DNA of 11,154 bases, taken from Chlorobiales bacterium. GTDB taxonomy: Bacteria; Bacteroidota; Chlorobiia; Chlorobiales; Chlorobiaceae. The notes below the pieces were generated by a model, which saw only the letters and a program-made list of their open reading frames with translations, did not search any database and was not told the DNA's origin. The position numbers and the translations under genes are program-made. Location: positions 1-11,154 of the forward strand of contig JAKSCY010000529.1 of NCBI GenBank assembly GCA_022360355.1, read 5' to 3'. Positions 1-9,011 of this stretch are shown here, one piece after another (position 1 is the stretch's first letter; every line of letters begins with the position of its first letter).

Positions 1-818
1 ACAAAACCGGCAAGCACGAGAAGAGTCAGCACATAGGGCAGGGCCTGAATAAGCTGTGAAGGGATCAAACCGGTCTGCAGCCACATTTCAAGGGATTCGG
101 CACCGGCAAACATCACGCTTGCCAAAGCCGCCCCTATCGGTGTCCACTTTCCGATAATCATTGCCGCAAGAGCAATGTACCCTCTTCCGGCGGACATATT
201 GTCGGTAAAACTATGTTGCTGAAACGCAAGAAAAACGCCGGCAAGTGCCGCAAGCACTCCTGAAATCAGTACGCCGGAATAACGCATCAGCCCAACCCGT
301 ATTCCCGCAGCATCTACCGCCTCGGCACAGTCACCGGTGGAACGAAGCCTGAGCCCGTAGGGCGTTTTGAAGAGAACCAAATGCCCGGCTATAACCGTAG
401 CGACAGCAAACAGAAATACCGGATCGAGCAGGACATGTGAAACCTCAAGACCATCGATACGCTCTGAATTCATCGAGCTCCCGAACAGAATGCTCAGTCC
501 GAAACGTGTAGAGCCCATGACCAGAATGTTTATCGCAATACCTGTCACTATCTGGTCCGCTTTCAGCGTAACCGTAACAAACGCATGCAGGAGCGCAACC
601 AGAAAACCGCAGAGAATACCCGTAACAATCCCGACAGCAGCTGAACCGGAAAAGTGCTGGCCTACAGCGGCACCAAACGCTCCGGCAAGAATAAGTCCTT
701 CGAGAGCAAGATTGATTACGCCTCCTCTTTCGGAAAAAACAGCACCGACGGATGTAAGGATATAGGGTACCGAGATACGCAGCACCTGAAAAAAAAAGAG
801 TAGCAGTTCAGGTTCCAT
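1..818 (-). CDS. ABC transporter permease, nucleoside/simple-sugar (NupQ/YufQ) type, partial
   Basis: This is an inner-membrane permease subunit of an ABC importer of the BPD_transp_2 family; relatives import nucleosides or simple sugars together with a BMP-type binding lipoprotein. The reading frame is open to the left edge and gives 272 residues, so I estimate roughly 30-45 C-terminal residues are missing. Family hallmarks are visible: SERGGVINLALEG at about residues 29-41, the cytoplasmic coupling segment YGLRLRSTGDCAEAVDAAGI at 154-173, and GRGYIALAAMIIGKWTPIGA at 211-230. Several hydrophobic membrane segments alternate with these. The ATG at 816-818 is chosen because an in-frame stop (TAA, 822-824 on the complement) lies two codons upstream; no Shine-Dalgarno sequence precedes it. 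Codons 8-10 lie in a run of nine identical bases (789-797). The substrate cannot be told from this subunit alone. It is divergent from ppdK, and partner genes would lie beyond the left edge. Confidence 0.88.
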   Translation of the reverse strand, partial: MEPELLLFFFQVLRISVPYILTSVGAVFSERGGVINLALEGLILAGAFGAAVGQHFSGSAAVGIVTGILCGFLVALLHAFVTVTLKADQIVTGIAINILVMGSTRFGLSILFGSSMNSERIDGLEVSHVLLDPVFLFAVATVIAGHLVLFKTPYGLRLRSTGDCAEAVDAAGIRVGLMRYSGVLISGVLAALAGVFLAFQQHSFTDNMSAGRGYIALAAMIIGKWTPIGAALASVMFAGAESLEMWLQTGLIPSQLIQALPYVLTLLVLAGF

Positions 819-1107
819 GTGTTACAAGAATGTTGCGTGACCCTCTAAAAATGATCTTTTTTCCCATTTTCCCTGTCGCAATCCGGCTTCCTCTGACCAG
901 GAACTGTATAATTTCAATAAAATATCTCATTTTAAAAGGAAAACCTTCGACAGGTCTCGCTGAACATTGTTTTTTTATTATACATTGCAGCGACACAGAG
1001 AAGCGAAAGAAAAAAAATAAAGAACTCCTTTTTTTCGACACAAAGCATTCATGACTTTTTCGAGCCTTTAAGCGTTTAAATTCAATTCATTTTTCATACG
1101 ACTACAT
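819..1107. other. AT-rich divergent intergenic region between ABC permease and ppdK
   Basis: This 289-bp gap must hold the promoters of both divergent genes. A perfect TATAAT lies at 907-912 on the + strand, but no convincing -35 element sits 16-18 bp upstream. If used, it would give ppdK an untranslated leader of about 190 nt. Long A and T runs occur near 970-976 and 1010-1033. Short open frames on both strands (808-1041 minus, 830-1054 plus) give low-complexity peptides without family features and are not called as genes. Neither flanking start codon has a recognisable Shine-Dalgarno sequence. Confidence 0.4.
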
Positions 1108-3849
1108 ATGCCGAATCCTCAAGCAAACGCCCCTGCGATTTCCGATAAGCAATACATCTACAATTTTTCAGGCGGCACAGCCGACGGCGATGCCTCGATG
1201 AAAAACCTCCTTGGGGGCAAAGGAGCCAACCTTGCTGAAATGGCAAACATCGGCCTGCCCGTCCCTCCGGGCTTCACGATTTCCACCGAGGTATGCACAC
1301 ACTACTACGACAATCATAAAACCTACCCTGAAGGATTGTTCGAAAAAGATATCCCGGGCGCCCTCCACAAGATCGAGGAGCAACTCGGGAAAAAGTTCGG
1401 CGACGAGAACAGTCCGCTCCTTCTCTCGGTACGTTCGGGATCCAGAGCTTCCATGCCCGGCATGATGGATACGATTCTCAACCTCGGCCTCAATGACAGC
1501 AGCGTCGAAGGACTTGCAAAAAAATCGGGCAATCCAAGGTTTGCCTGGGACTGCTACAGGCGTTTTGTTCAGATGTACGGAGATGTGGTACTCGGGTTAA
1601 AACCGGCTGACAGCAAGGAAAAAGACCCTTTTGAAGAGATTCTTGATGCAAGAAAAAAAGCCCTCGGCAAGCAGCTTGACACCGAACTGGATACCGAAGA
1701 TCTGAAACATGTTGTTTCCGCGTACAAGACTGCAATAAAAGAACAGACAGGAAAAAGCTTTCCCGAAGATCCGATGGAGCAGCTTCACGGTGCTATCAGT
1801 GCAGTATTCGGAAGCTGGAACAACGAACGTGCTATCGTTTACAGAAAACTGAACAATATACCTTCATGGTGGGGCACGGCCTGCAACGTCCAGGCAATGG
1901 TTTTCGGCAATATGGGAAATACATCCGGAACAGGTGTTGCTTTCACCAGGGATGCAGCTTCGGGCGAAAATATCTTCTACGGGGAATACCTTATGAACGC
2001 CCAGGGTGAAGATGTGGTTGCCGGGACAAGAACCCCCTTGAAAATATCCCGTCTGAAAGAGGAAAACCCGGAAATATACCAGCAACTCGACGACATTCGT
2101 ATACGGCTTGAACAGCACTACCGGGATATGATGGATATTGAGTTCACCATTGAAAACGGGAACCTCTTCATGCTGCAATGCCGTGTCGGCAAAAGAACCG
2201 GGCTTGCTGCCATCAGGATTGCTTACGATATGTGCAGGGAAGGTCTGATAGGAGAAAAGGAGGCTCTTCTGCGTATCGAACCCGAACAGCTCAATCAACT
2301 CCTGCGGCCGGTATTCGACCTCAAACAAAAACAGAGGGCTATCGATGAAGGAAAACTTCTTGCAACCGGGCTCAATGCCGGACCGGGAGCAGCAACCGGA
2401 AACATATACTTCAATGCTGCCGACGCCCAGGATGCAAAAAACCGTGGAGAACAGGTAATTCTTGTCAGGATAGAGACTTCCCCCGAAGACATCAAGGGCA
2501 TGTCCATTGCCGAAGGAATACTTACGGAACGGGGAGGTATGACCTCCCATGCTGCCCTTGTTGCGCGTCAAATGGGTAAAGTTTGCGTTGCAGGCTGTGG
2601 AGCGCTGAATATAGATTACAGCCGGGGAATACTTCAGGTCAATGGCCATGTCCTCCAACAGGGAGATGCGCTTTCACTGGACGGAACTACCGGAGAAGTT
2701 ATTTCAGGGACTATAACAACACGGCACTCGGAAGTCATTGAAGTTCTTGCCGATAAAACGCTCAAACCGGAAGAAGCACCCGTCTGGCAGATTTTTGATC
2801 AGTTCATGCAGTGGGCCGACAAGTATCGCAAGCTTCAGGTAAGAGCCAATGCCGATCAACCCGACCAGGCGGAGCTTGCAGTAAAACTTGGTGCTGAAGG
2901 TATAGGGCTGTGCAGAACCGAACATATGTTTTTCGGTGGCAACCGTATTGATGCAATGCGGGAAATGATCCTTGCCGAGGATACAGCAGGCCGACAGGCT
3001 GCACTGGAAAAACTGTTGCCTTTCCAGCGGGATGATTTTTACGGACTCTTCAAGGTAATGGGCTCGCGCCCTGTTACTATCAGACTTCTCGATCCTCCGC
3101 TTCACGAATTTCTGCCCGCGACAGATGACGAGATTATAAACCTTGCGGAGAAACTCGACGAACCTTTTCATGAGATCATGAACCGTATAGAGAGTCTGCA
3201 TGAAGCCAATCCCATGCTCGGCCTACGCGGTTGCCGCCTTGGAATCATCCACCCTGAAATCCCTGCAATGCAGGTACGAGCGATTATAGAAGCTGCGTGC
3301 ATGATAAAGAAAGAAGGTTATGACATTATTCCTGAAATCATGGTTCCTCTTGTAGGCTCCGTGAAAGAGCTTGAAATTACCGGAGAAATCATCCATAAAA
3401 CCGCCCGCAGCGTAATGGCCGAACAGGAAACCGGAGTACAATACCTTGTCGGTACCATGATCGAAGTACCCAGAGCTGCAGTAACATCGGGAGAAATTGC
3501 CAAAGCCGCAGATTTCTTCAGCTACGGGACAAATGATCTTACGCAGATGGGGCTGGGCATGAGCCGCGACGATTCGGGCCAATATCTGCCTTCTTATCAG
3601 GATCTCGACATTTATACACGAAATCCTTTCGAATCCATTGATATCAACGGCGTGGGATATCTCGTAAAATTTTCCGCAAAAGAAGGCCGGAATGTGAAAA
3701 AAAACCTCAAACTGGGCATCTGCGGTGAACACGGAGGCGATCCTGCAAGCATCGAATTCTGCAACAGCACAGGCTTGAACTACGTATCCTGCAGCTCGTT
3801 CAGGATACCTGTTGCAAGGTTGGCTGCAGCCAGGGCGGCACTTTCATAA
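1108..3849 (+). CDS. ppdK: Pyruvate, phosphate dikinase
   Basis: Cytosolic PPDK interconverts ATP + pyruvate + phosphate and AMP + PEP + diphosphate. In green sulfur bacteria it supplies PEP from pyruvate made by pyruvate synthase, next to the reductive TCA cycle; that role is inferred from lineage. The protein has 913 residues, about the usual family length. Domain order is: an N-terminal ATP-grasp region with [10 protein letters not shown] at 36-45 and [17 protein letters not shown] from 107; a phosphohistidine swivel domain with GGMTSHAA, catalytic His481; and a C-terminal PEP/pyruvate TIM barrel. The barrel has CRTEHMFF (Arg603), [12 protein letters not shown] (Arg659), metal ligands Glu786 (MIEVPRA) and Asp810 (YGTNDLTQ), and the general acid Cys872 (GICGEHGGD). 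All key residues known from the Clostridium symbiosum enzyme are present, with a constant offset of 41 across the C-terminal domain. The ATG at 1108 fits the family N-terminus; no Shine-Dalgarno sequence is visible. Thr479, two residues before the catalytic His, matches the threonine regulated in plant PPDK, but no regulator gene is seen here. Confidence 0.97.
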   Translation: MPNPQANAPAISDKQYIYNFSGGTADGDASMKNLLGGKGANLAEMANIGLPVPPGFTISTEVCTHYYDNHKTYPEGLFEKDIPGALHKIEEQLGKKFGDENSPLLLSVRSGSRASMPGMMDTILNLGLNDSSVEGLAKKSGNPRFAWDCYRRFVQMYGDVVLGLKPADSKEKDPFEEILDARKKALGKQLDTELDTEDLKHVVSAYKTAIKEQTGKSFPEDPMEQLHGAISAVFGSWNNERAIVYRKLNNIPSWWGTACNVQAMVFGNMGNTSGTGVAFTRDAASGENIFYGEYLMNAQGEDVVAGTRTPLKISRLKEENPEIYQQLDDIRIRLEQHYRDMMDIEFTIENGNLFMLQCRVGKRTGLAAIRIAYDMCREGLIGEKEALLRIEPEQLNQLLRPVFDLKQKQRAIDEGKLLATGLNAGPGAATGNIYFNAADAQDAKNRGEQVILVRIETSPEDIKGMSIAEGILTERGGMTSHAALVARQMGKVCVAGCGALNIDYSRGILQVNGHVLQQGDALSLDGTTGEVISGTITTRHSEVIEVLADKTLKPEEAPVWQIFDQFMQWADKYRKLQVRANADQPDQAELAVKLGAEGIGLCRTEHMFFGGNRIDAMREMILAEDTAGRQAALEKLLPFQRDDFYGLFKVMGSRPVTIRLLDPPLHEFLPATDDEIINLAEKLDEPFHEIMNRIESLHEANPMLGLRGCRLGIIHPEIPAMQVRAIIEAACMIKKEGYDIIPEIMVPLVGSVKELEITGEIIHKTARSVMAEQETGVQYLVGTMIEVPRAAVTSGEIAKAADFFSYGTNDLTQMGLGMSRDDSGQYLPSYQDLDIYTRNPFESIDINGVGYLVKFSAKEGRNVKKNLKLGICGEHGGDPASIEFCNSTGLNYVSCSSFRIPVARLAAARAALS

Positions 3850-3975
3850 CCTAAACCTCTCCTGCTCCGGTCCATATCCGTGCTCGTGAAAAATCCCGGA
3901 TTTGAGCGGGCTTATACAGATCATAAAAGATATTGACCCGGAAAAAAAGCTGCTCCCCCCAATTCCGTGCTCTCC

Positions 3976-4004
3976 TTGTTTTGTTGGGCAGGATTTGATA
4001 TATA
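3976..4004 (+). promoter_or_regulatory. Candidate sigma70-type promoter of uvrA
   Basis: TTGTTT (3976-3981) is followed after 17 bp by TATATA (3999-4004), and the -10 is preceded by TG plus one base (TGA at 3996-3998), an extended -10. The -35 matches only 3 of 6 consensus bases and the -10 4 of 6. The implied start near 4011 would leave a leader of about 24 nt before the ATG at 4035. No SOS box was recognised. The rest of the 185-bp ppdK-uvrA gap shows no clear terminator. Confidence 0.4.
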
Positions 4005-4034
4005 GCTCCTCTTGCATTGCGCATCAAAGACGAT

Positions 4035-6881
4035 ATGTCAGCATTCAGTCACATCAGCATACGGGGAGCCAGGGTTCACAATCTCAAGAACATCTCGCTG
4101 GATATTCCGCGTAACAAGCTCGTCGTCATTACCGGAATTTCCGGCTCCGGCAAATCAAGTCTGGCGTTTGACACCATCTACGCTGAAGGGCAACGCCGTT
4201 TCATGGAAACCCTCTCGGCCTATGCCCGTCAGTATATCGGCAATATGGAACGTCCCGATGTTGATCTGATAGAAGGTCTTTCCCCGGTCATCTCCATTGA
4301 TCAGAAAAGCACCAGCCGCTCTCCCCGTTCGACGGTAGGAACCATTACCGAAATTCACGATTTTATCCGCCTGCTCTATGCAAAAGCAGGCAGACGTTAC
4401 GACCCTGCAACAGGAAAAATTCTGCAGAAACAGTCTGAAGACTCGATTGCCGATACCATTCTTTCCATGCCTGAAGGCACAAAAGTTCAGATACTTTCAC
4501 CGCTCATCACCGGCAGAAAAGGACACTACAGAGAACTCTTTGAGAAGCTTCTTCAGAAAGGGTTTCTGAGAGTACGTCTGGATGGTGAATTCCATGAAAT
4601 GGAAAAAGGTATGCAGCTTGAACGTTACAAAAGCCACACTATCGAGCTGGTAATCGACAGGCTTGTCATACAGACGAATGTCAGGGAGCGCCTGAAGCAG
4701 GCGGTATCCCTGGCAATCAGCATGTCGGAACACAAGTCCGCCGTTATCTGTGTCCCGTTTGAAAGCGAACAGAAAGAGCAGTTTTACAGCACAAAATACG
4801 CATATGCAGACGGTTCGATCCCCCTCGATACGCTTGCACCGAACAACTTCAGCTTCAATTCGTCTTATGGAGCGTGCCCTGTATGCAATGGGCTCGGAGA
4901 AATCAGAAACCTTTCTGCCGAACTGATGGTACCCGACACCAACCTTTCCCTGAACCAGGGAGCCGTCGAGCCGTTTGGAAAACCGGGGAAACGCAACCTC
5001 TGGCAGGTAGTAAAAGCCATTGCAAAAAAATACGGTTTCACTCTGGACACGCCTCTCGCAAAAATACCCCGTGAAGCTCTCGAAATACTGCTGAGCGGCT
5101 CCGGCGACACAACATTCGATGCCACCTACAGCTACGCAGGAAAAGACTATGTCTATCCGCAAGGTTTCCCCGGCGCGGTTGCCTACGTTGAAGAGACTCA
5201 AAAAAACTCAAACTCTTCAAAAATCAGGGAGTGGGCGGAAAGCTTCATGATAAAACAGCCTTGCCCTGAATGCGGCGGAGCAAGGCTTCGCAAGGAAAGC
5301 CTGCATGTTACTGTCAATAACCTGAACATACATGAGCTTGAATCCCTGCCGCTGCAGGCTGCTCTTGATTTCTTTCAAGAGCTCCCGACTTGCCTGTCGG
5401 ATAAAGAGCGAATAGTTGCCGTTCCCATCCTCCACGAGATAACCAAACGCCTTGAATTCCTCCTCAATGTAGGGCTTGGCTACCTTACCCTGAACCGGAG
5501 TTCCCAGACCCTGTCGGGCGGTGAAGCCCAAAGGATAAGGCTTGCCTCCCAGCTCGGGTCACAGCTCAGCGGAGTCCTTTACGTACTCGATGAACCAAGC
5601 ATCGGCCTGCACCAGCGTGACAACCACAAGCTCATCAATTCACTGCAGCACCTCCGGGATATCGGCAATACCGTTCTGGTGGTCGAACATGACAGAGATA
5701 CGATGCTTATGGCGGATGAGATTATAGATCTCGGACCCGGAGCAGGTGAGCACGGAGGAGAGATCGTCGCGCAGGGACACGCGTCAGGACTGGACAGGAA
5801 CTCAGTGACTGCTGCATACCTCAGGGGGCAGGAAAATGTTCGGGTGGAAAAGCGAGGGAAAAAACTCGGTGAAACCGGCTTTATAGCGCTTACGGGGTGC
5901 AAAGGGAACAATCTGAAAAACATCGATGTCCGGTTCCCCTCCGGCGCGTTTATCTGCGTCACCGGTGTCAGCGGCTCCGGCAAATCAACACTGATAAATG
6001 AAACGCTGCACCCGATTCTTGCAAGGCATTTTTATCGCTCGAAACTGCTGATCCATCCCTATGATACCATCGAAGGAATTGAGCATATCGACAAGGTGGT
6101 CAATGTAGACCAGTCCCCTATCGGGCGCACACCTCGTTCAAACCCGGCAACATATACCGGGGCGTTTACTTTCATTCGGGAATTTTTCGCCCGGCTTCCC
6201 GAAGCACAGATAAGGGGCTACAAACCCGGACGGTTCAGTTTCAATGTCAAAGGAGGCCGTTGTGAAACCTGTCAGGGTGCTGGAACGAAAAAGATTGAAA
6301 TGAACTTTCTGCCGGATGTTTACGTGCAATGCGATACCTGCAAGGGAAAACGCTATAACCGGGAAACCCTTCAGGTAAAGTACAGGGGAAAGTCCATTGC
6401 AGAAGTACTGGATATGACCGTCGAGGAAGCCGAAGGATTCTTTACGGACTTCCCCCGCATAAAACGTATTCTGTCAACCATGCAAAGTGTCGGGCTCGGC
6501 TACATCAAACTCGGCCAGCCCTCGCCCCTGCTTTCAGGGGGGGAAGCCCAACGTATTAAACTTTCTGCCGAACTTGCAAAAGTACAGACCGGAAAGACCC
6601 TCTATATTCTTGATGAACCGACAACAGGCCTGCACTTCCAGGATATCCAGCACCTGCTCGATGTCCTGCAAAAGCTTGTAAACAAAGGTAATACGGTTAT
6701 TGTTATTGAGCACAACCTCGATATCATCAAGAACGCCGACTGGGTTATCGACCTCGGGCCGGAAGGGGGAGACCAGGGAGGAAAGCTCATTGCAGAAGGC
6801 CCTCCTGCAGAGATAGCCCTTGCTTCCGGTTCATACACCGGACAGTTTCTGGTTAAAGAACTGAAAGGTCGGGATAACTGA
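4035..6881 (+). CDS. uvrA: Excinuclease ABC subunit UvrA
   Basis: UvrA is the dimeric ABC-type ATPase that scans DNA for bulky lesions and loads UvrB in nucleotide excision repair. The 948-residue length is normal for class I UvrA. Visible in order: first Walker [10 protein letters not shown] (34-42), a partial first zinc finger (C281-x2-C284), the central CPEC pair (C410, C413), first signature LSGGEAQ (493-499) with its Walker B LYVLDEPS, second Walker [10 protein letters not shown] (644-652), a complete second zinc finger (C743-x2-C746-x19-C766-x2-C769), and second signature LSGGEAQ (from 833) with LYILDEPT. In the first zinc finger the N-terminal CxxC is replaced by A-Y-A-D-G at 256-260. 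I chose ATG 4035, giving [20 protein letters not shown], over an in-frame TTG at 4017, because family members begin close to the [10 protein letters not shown] segment. The gene has its own candidate promoter, and its 3' end converges with the HAD gene across 65 bp. Confidence 0.97.
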   Translation: MSAFSHISIRGARVHNLKNISLDIPRNKLVVITGISGSGKSSLAFDTIYAEGQRRFMETLSAYARQYIGNMERPDVDLIEGLSPVISIDQKSTSRSPRSTVGTITEIHDFIRLLYAKAGRRYDPATGKILQKQSEDSIADTILSMPEGTKVQILSPLITGRKGHYRELFEKLLQKGFLRVRLDGEFHEMEKGMQLERYKSHTIELVIDRLVIQTNVRERLKQAVSLAISMSEHKSAVICVPFESEQKEQFYSTKYAYADGSIPLDTLAPNNFSFNSSYGACPVCNGLGEIRNLSAELMVPDTNLSLNQGAVEPFGKPGKRNLWQVVKAIAKKYGFTLDTPLAKIPREALEILLSGSGDTTFDATYSYAGKDYVYPQGFPGAVAYVEETQKNSNSSKIREWAESFMIKQPCPECGGARLRKESLHVTVNNLNIHELESLPLQAALDFFQELPTCLSDKERIVAVPILHEITKRLEFLLNVGLGYLTLNRSSQTLSGGEAQRIRLASQLGSQLSGVLYVLDEPSIGLHQRDNHKLINSLQHLRDIGNTVLVVEHDRDTMLMADEIIDLGPGAGEHGGEIVAQGHASGLDRNSVTAAYLRGQENVRVEKRGKKLGETGFIALTGCKGNNLKNIDVRFPSGAFICVTGVSGSGKSTLINETLHPILARHFYRSKLLIHPYDTIEGIEHIDKVVNVDQSPIGRTPRSNPATYTGAFTFIREFFARLPEAQIRGYKPGRFSFNVKGGRCETCQGAGTKKIEMNFLPDVYVQCDTCKGKRYNRETLQVKYRGKSIAEVLDMTVEEAEGFFTDFPRIKRILSTMQSVGLGYIKLGQPSPLLSGGEAQRIKLSAELAKVQTGKTLYILDEPTTGLHFQDIQHLLDVLQKLVNKGNTVIVIEHNLDIIKNADWVIDLGPEGGDQGGKLIAEGPPAEIALASGSYTGQFLVKELKGRDN

Positions 6882-6946
6882 CGCAGAACGTTACCGAGGC
6901 ACCCTGACGCTCTGCAATTAACCGGGATTACAACTTTCAAAGGGCT

Positions 6947-7582
6947 TCATTCCAGATGTTTCAGTACACCTGCAACATCCTCTTCAATTGCATACGCCAG
7001 TTCAAAACTCTGGATACAGGTAAGGGGATTCGGAACAACGATGCAGTCAATTCCGGCGGCATGCGCTGAAGCAAGCCCGCGCTCAGAGTCCTCAACTGCA
7101 ATGCAGGAACCCGGCTTCACGCCCAAAAGCTCCATTGCAGCAAGATATGGTTCAGGGTGGGGCTTGGTTTCAGCCACATCATCGTGGGTTACGATAACAT
7201 CAAAATAGCCTTCCAGGCCGCTGGAACGATGCATCAGATCGACTTTTTCACGGGGACTTCCCGTAACAACCCCCTGTTTGAACCGCCCGGCAAGGGAATC
7301 GAGTGTTTCGCGAACCTTTGGACGTAGCGAGATCGGATGCTGCAATGCTTCGAGAAACCTGCCGTCACGCAACTCGATAATGCGATCGATCAGCTCCGGT
7401 CTCATACCGAACTCATGAGCAACCTGGCGCGTTCGTTTCGCCTTGCCCAGATACTCTATCCCCCAGTACTCCTCTTTAAGCTCAAACCCAAACTCGGCAA
7501 ACGCGGCCTGCGTCAGTTCAAAGAAAACCTTCTCGCTGTCAAGAAGCAGCCCGTCGTTGTCCCACAAGATCGCCTTTATCAT
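6947..7582 (-). CDS. HAD-superfamily hydrolase, beta-phosphoglucomutase-like
   Basis: This is a 211-residue cytosolic HAD protein, subclass IA, acting on small phosphorylated metabolites as a phosphatase or phosphomutase. Motif I is [11 protein letters not shown], with nucleophile Asp8 and acid/base Asp10. Motif II is VVTGSP with Thr107. Motif III is Lys140 in ETKPHPEPY, and motif IV is VEDSERG with Glu164 and Asp165. The helical cap between motifs I and II (about 16-85) is the size seen in beta-phosphoglucomutase, phosphoglycolate phosphatase and related sugar-phosphate phosphatases. Asn9 between the two aspartates is less common than the usual Phe, Leu or Met. The precise substrate cannot be read from sequence. 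The ATG at 7580-7582 places motif I at the expected N-terminal position; AGG lies too close upstream to be a good ribosome binding site. It converges with uvrA and has no functional link to either neighbour that I can see. Confidence 0.9.
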   Translation of the reverse strand: MIKAILWDNDGLLLDSEKVFFELTQAAFAEFGFELKEEYWGIEYLGKAKRTRQVAHEFGMRPELIDRIIELRDGRFLEALQHPISLRPKVRETLDSLAGRFKQGVVTGSPREKVDLMHRSSGLEGYFDVIVTHDDVAETKPHPEPYLAAMELLGVKPGSCIAVEDSERGLASAHAAGIDCIVVPNPLTCIQSFELAYAIEEDVAGVLKHLE

Positions 7583-7692
7583 ACCTAAACTGATCGTTTC
7601 ACATTGCGCTTAACCTGTATAAGGATATGCCATATATAGACTTAATGGTTTTACAGAACAACTCATAAATACCGAAATCTGTTGGCTGATAC

Positions 7693-7749
7693 AAAAAAAA
7701 CCTGAAAAATCGCACACTGTGAAACCCTCCGGGATTGCCGATCACACTG
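7693..7749 (-). terminator. Candidate intrinsic terminator downstream of the DUF900 lipoprotein gene
   Basis: On the minus strand an 8-bp stem with one G-G mismatch (arms 7742-7749 and 7715-7722, TGTGA/TCACA core) encloses a 19-nt loop. It is followed by five T's (7705-7709) and then eight T's (7693-7700). It sits about 100 bp past the stop codon of the hydrolase gene. The long loop and the 5-nt gap before the first T run make it a mediocre terminator. Confidence 0.35.
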
Positions 7750-7763
7750 GAACTGCTTCGTTA

Positions 7764-7802
7764 AAGGGAACTTGCGGTAGTTCACTACAGCTGCACTCCC
7801 TT
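7764..7802. repeat. Imperfect inverted repeat, 39 nt
   Basis: Three nested complementary segments pair across the element: AAGGGA (7764-7769) with TCCCTT (7797-7802), TGC (7773-7775) with GCA (7793-7795), and GTAGT (7777-7781) with ACTAC (7784-7788). Small asymmetric internal loops separate them. It lies 48 bp after the hydrolase stop codon on the minus strand and just before the candidate terminator hairpin. The role is unknown: a 3' untranslated structure, a small RNA segment or a dispersed repeat are all possible. Confidence 0.5.
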
Positions 7803-7850
7803 CGCCTTGTATTTCCAGTATGCTCGACAATCGCTCAATTCAGGTCATAC

Positions 7851-8918
7851 CTACTCCTTAAACCTCCAGTAACGGCCGTCCTTTGTATCGACCGCTTCAA
7901 GGGAAAAACGCTCATTCGCCCGCAGATCCTCATTGATGATGTAAAACATGTCCGAGAGTACAGACCTCGAACCGTTATAGTAGGAATGACCCAGAAAACT
8001 TGTATCGACAGATGAGGCATCGATTGTCTCGATACCCGGAACGATCAGGGGAACACCATCAACCTCGCCTACCCTTGGGAAACCATGGATTCTTTTCGAG
8101 AGTTCCAGCGCTTTATCCCTGCTCGACACATAAATGGTTATGTGGACACCCGACTGCTCGAGGCTTTCAGCCATGTCCCTTCTGAAAATTCCTGCGTCGA
8201 TATCAGGAGCGGTAAGCAGCAATGCCTTGAAACGTTTTTCCAGAAGAGGCCGTTCACTGATCAACTCCAGAAAAGCCCCGGTCGCGGCACGGTTACCCAT
8301 ACTGTGCGCTATAAGAAAAATACTTTCCGCACCCGATTTCACGGCAATTTCCTCAAGAAAACCTTTAAGGTTTTTTTCCGACCACCTGACGTTGGTCTCA
8401 TCGACAGGATAACCGCTTACCTTGCCGCGGGAAGGCCAACTGTAGAGAACCGGACAGCCGTTAAAGTCAAGATCCCTGACTACCTGGGCCATCCTGCGGG
8501 CGGCTTTCTCAAAGGTCATGTTGTAACCATGCACGAAAACCAGCATATGCTTGTCAGCCGAGCGGTCAACAAAGCCGGCCACCTTGCTGAAATAATCCTT
8601 TCTGTCATAAAGAGAGACATCGGCAAGTACAACATGCTCCATGATATCCTCGCTGAATATGGGACTCTCAAGTTCCCCGATACGATGGTCTGACGGAATG
8701 GACACCGCACAGATGCCGTAGGACACTTCCCCACGCTCACTGCCGAACATCTTCCCCGGCTCCTCTGAATCCGTATGGTTCCTGTCCGTTGCAAAAAAAA
8801 TCCTGACCGGAGGTTCAGCCAGCTCCTCAAAAGCACCCACAGCGGTTGACGCACAACCGGTGAGGCAAAAAGCAAGCAAAACATAGAGGTTGATGCTGTT
8901 CTTTTTCCAGAGAATCAT
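7851..8918 (-). CDS. DUF900-type alpha/beta-hydrolase lipoprotein
   Basis: This is a predicted serine hydrolase anchored to the cell envelope. From ATG 8916-8918 the 355-residue protein begins with basic residues and a hydrophobic stretch ending in lipobox LTGC, with lipidated Cys22. After the signal comes VRIFFATDRNHT at 38-49, typical of the DUF900/COG4782 group. Then follow the HGYN oxyanion segment (130-133), the nucleophile elbow AHSMGN (Ser206), and likely Asp268 (SSRDKAL) and His311 (LGHSYY). The frame stays open to an ATG at 8978 and a TTG at 8987, but those starts would bury the lipoprotein signal 20-23 residues inside the protein, so I prefer 8918. No Shine-Dalgarno sequence is seen. 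Substrate is unknown; esterase or lipase activity is a family-level guess. It lies 93 bp downstream of the metal permease, same strand, with a hairpin between, so it may be partly co-transcribed with it. Confidence 0.82.
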   Translation of the reverse strand: MILWKKNSINLYVLLAFCLTGCASTAVGAFEELAEPPVRIFFATDRNHTDSEEPGKMFGSERGEVSYGICAVSIPSDHRIGELESPIFSEDIMEHVVLADVSLYDRKDYFSKVAGFVDRSADKHMLVFVHGYNMTFEKAARRMAQVVRDLDFNGCPVLYSWPSRGKVSGYPVDETNVRWSEKNLKGFLEEIAVKSGAESIFLIAHSMGNRAATGAFLELISERPLLEKRFKALLLTAPDIDAGIFRRDMAESLEQSGVHITIYVSSRDKALELSKRIHGFPRVGEVDGVPLIVPGIETIDASSVDTSFLGHSYYNGSRSVLSDMFYIINEDLRANERFSLEAVDTKDGRYWRFKE

Positions 8919-8980
8919 GGCCGTATCTTTAAGTAGTTCATCCGTAAAATACAGAGCAGGCGCGAGAATAAAGAACATGA

Positions 8981-9004
8981 CCGGCAAAAAGACCTTTTTC
9001 CCGG
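8981..9004 (-). terminator. Stem-loop between permease and lipoprotein genes, possible weak terminator
   Basis: CCGG-C-AAAAA-GACC-TTTTT-C-CCGG forms a stem of four GC pairs, one C-C mismatch and five AT pairs with a 4-nt loop. It starts 8 bp after the permease stop codon. On the minus strand the T run falls inside the distal arm and no long T run follows. It therefore looks more like a leaky terminator or an mRNA processing/stabilising hairpin than a full stop. Confidence 0.4.
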
Positions 9005-9011
9005 CATCCTG

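Noticed and set aside
367..765. 132-residue open frame on the + strand
   Set aside because: It lies antisense to the ABC permease, whose minus-strand translation shows clear family motifs; the + translation is low-complexity Arg/Thr/Pro-rich without a recognisable fold.
907..912. Perfect TATAAT as a ppdK promoter
   Set aside because: No -35 element at usable spacing, and in this AT-rich stretch a hexamer match alone is weak; recorded only in the region description.
808..1054. Overlapping short open frames on both strands in the AT-rich gap
   Set aside because: Poly-Lys/Phe-rich peptides from A/T runs, no ribosome binding site, and the minus-strand frame overlaps the permease start out of frame.
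1864..2658. 264-residue open frame on the minus strand inside ppdK
   Set aside because: Shadow of ppdK; the + strand frame there contains the catalytic domains of PPDK, and the minus translation shows no family features.
3880..3965. Terminator after ppdK
   Set aside because: Only 4-bp GC stems (CCCG/CGGG) with long loops and no T run on the + strand could be found.
4017..4034. TTG start giving UvrA six extra residues
   Set aside because: The ATG at 4035 fits the usual N-terminus close to the [10 protein letters not shown] segment; the TTG would be only about 6 nt into the predicted transcript.
6883..6915. Bidirectional terminator between uvrA and the HAD gene
   Set aside because: GCAGA/TCTGC gives only five pairs plus two more across a mismatch, with a 17-nt loop and no T run on either side.
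7755..7805. Integron attC-like site
   Set aside because: The nested palindrome resembles the folded form of attC, but the outer GTTRRRY/RYYYAAC boxes are not intact (GTTAAAG on the + strand) and no integrase or cassette array is present.
8085..8693. 202-residue open frame on the + strand
   Set aside because: Antisense to the hydrolase lipoprotein, which has a lipobox and a catalytic triad in the expected order.
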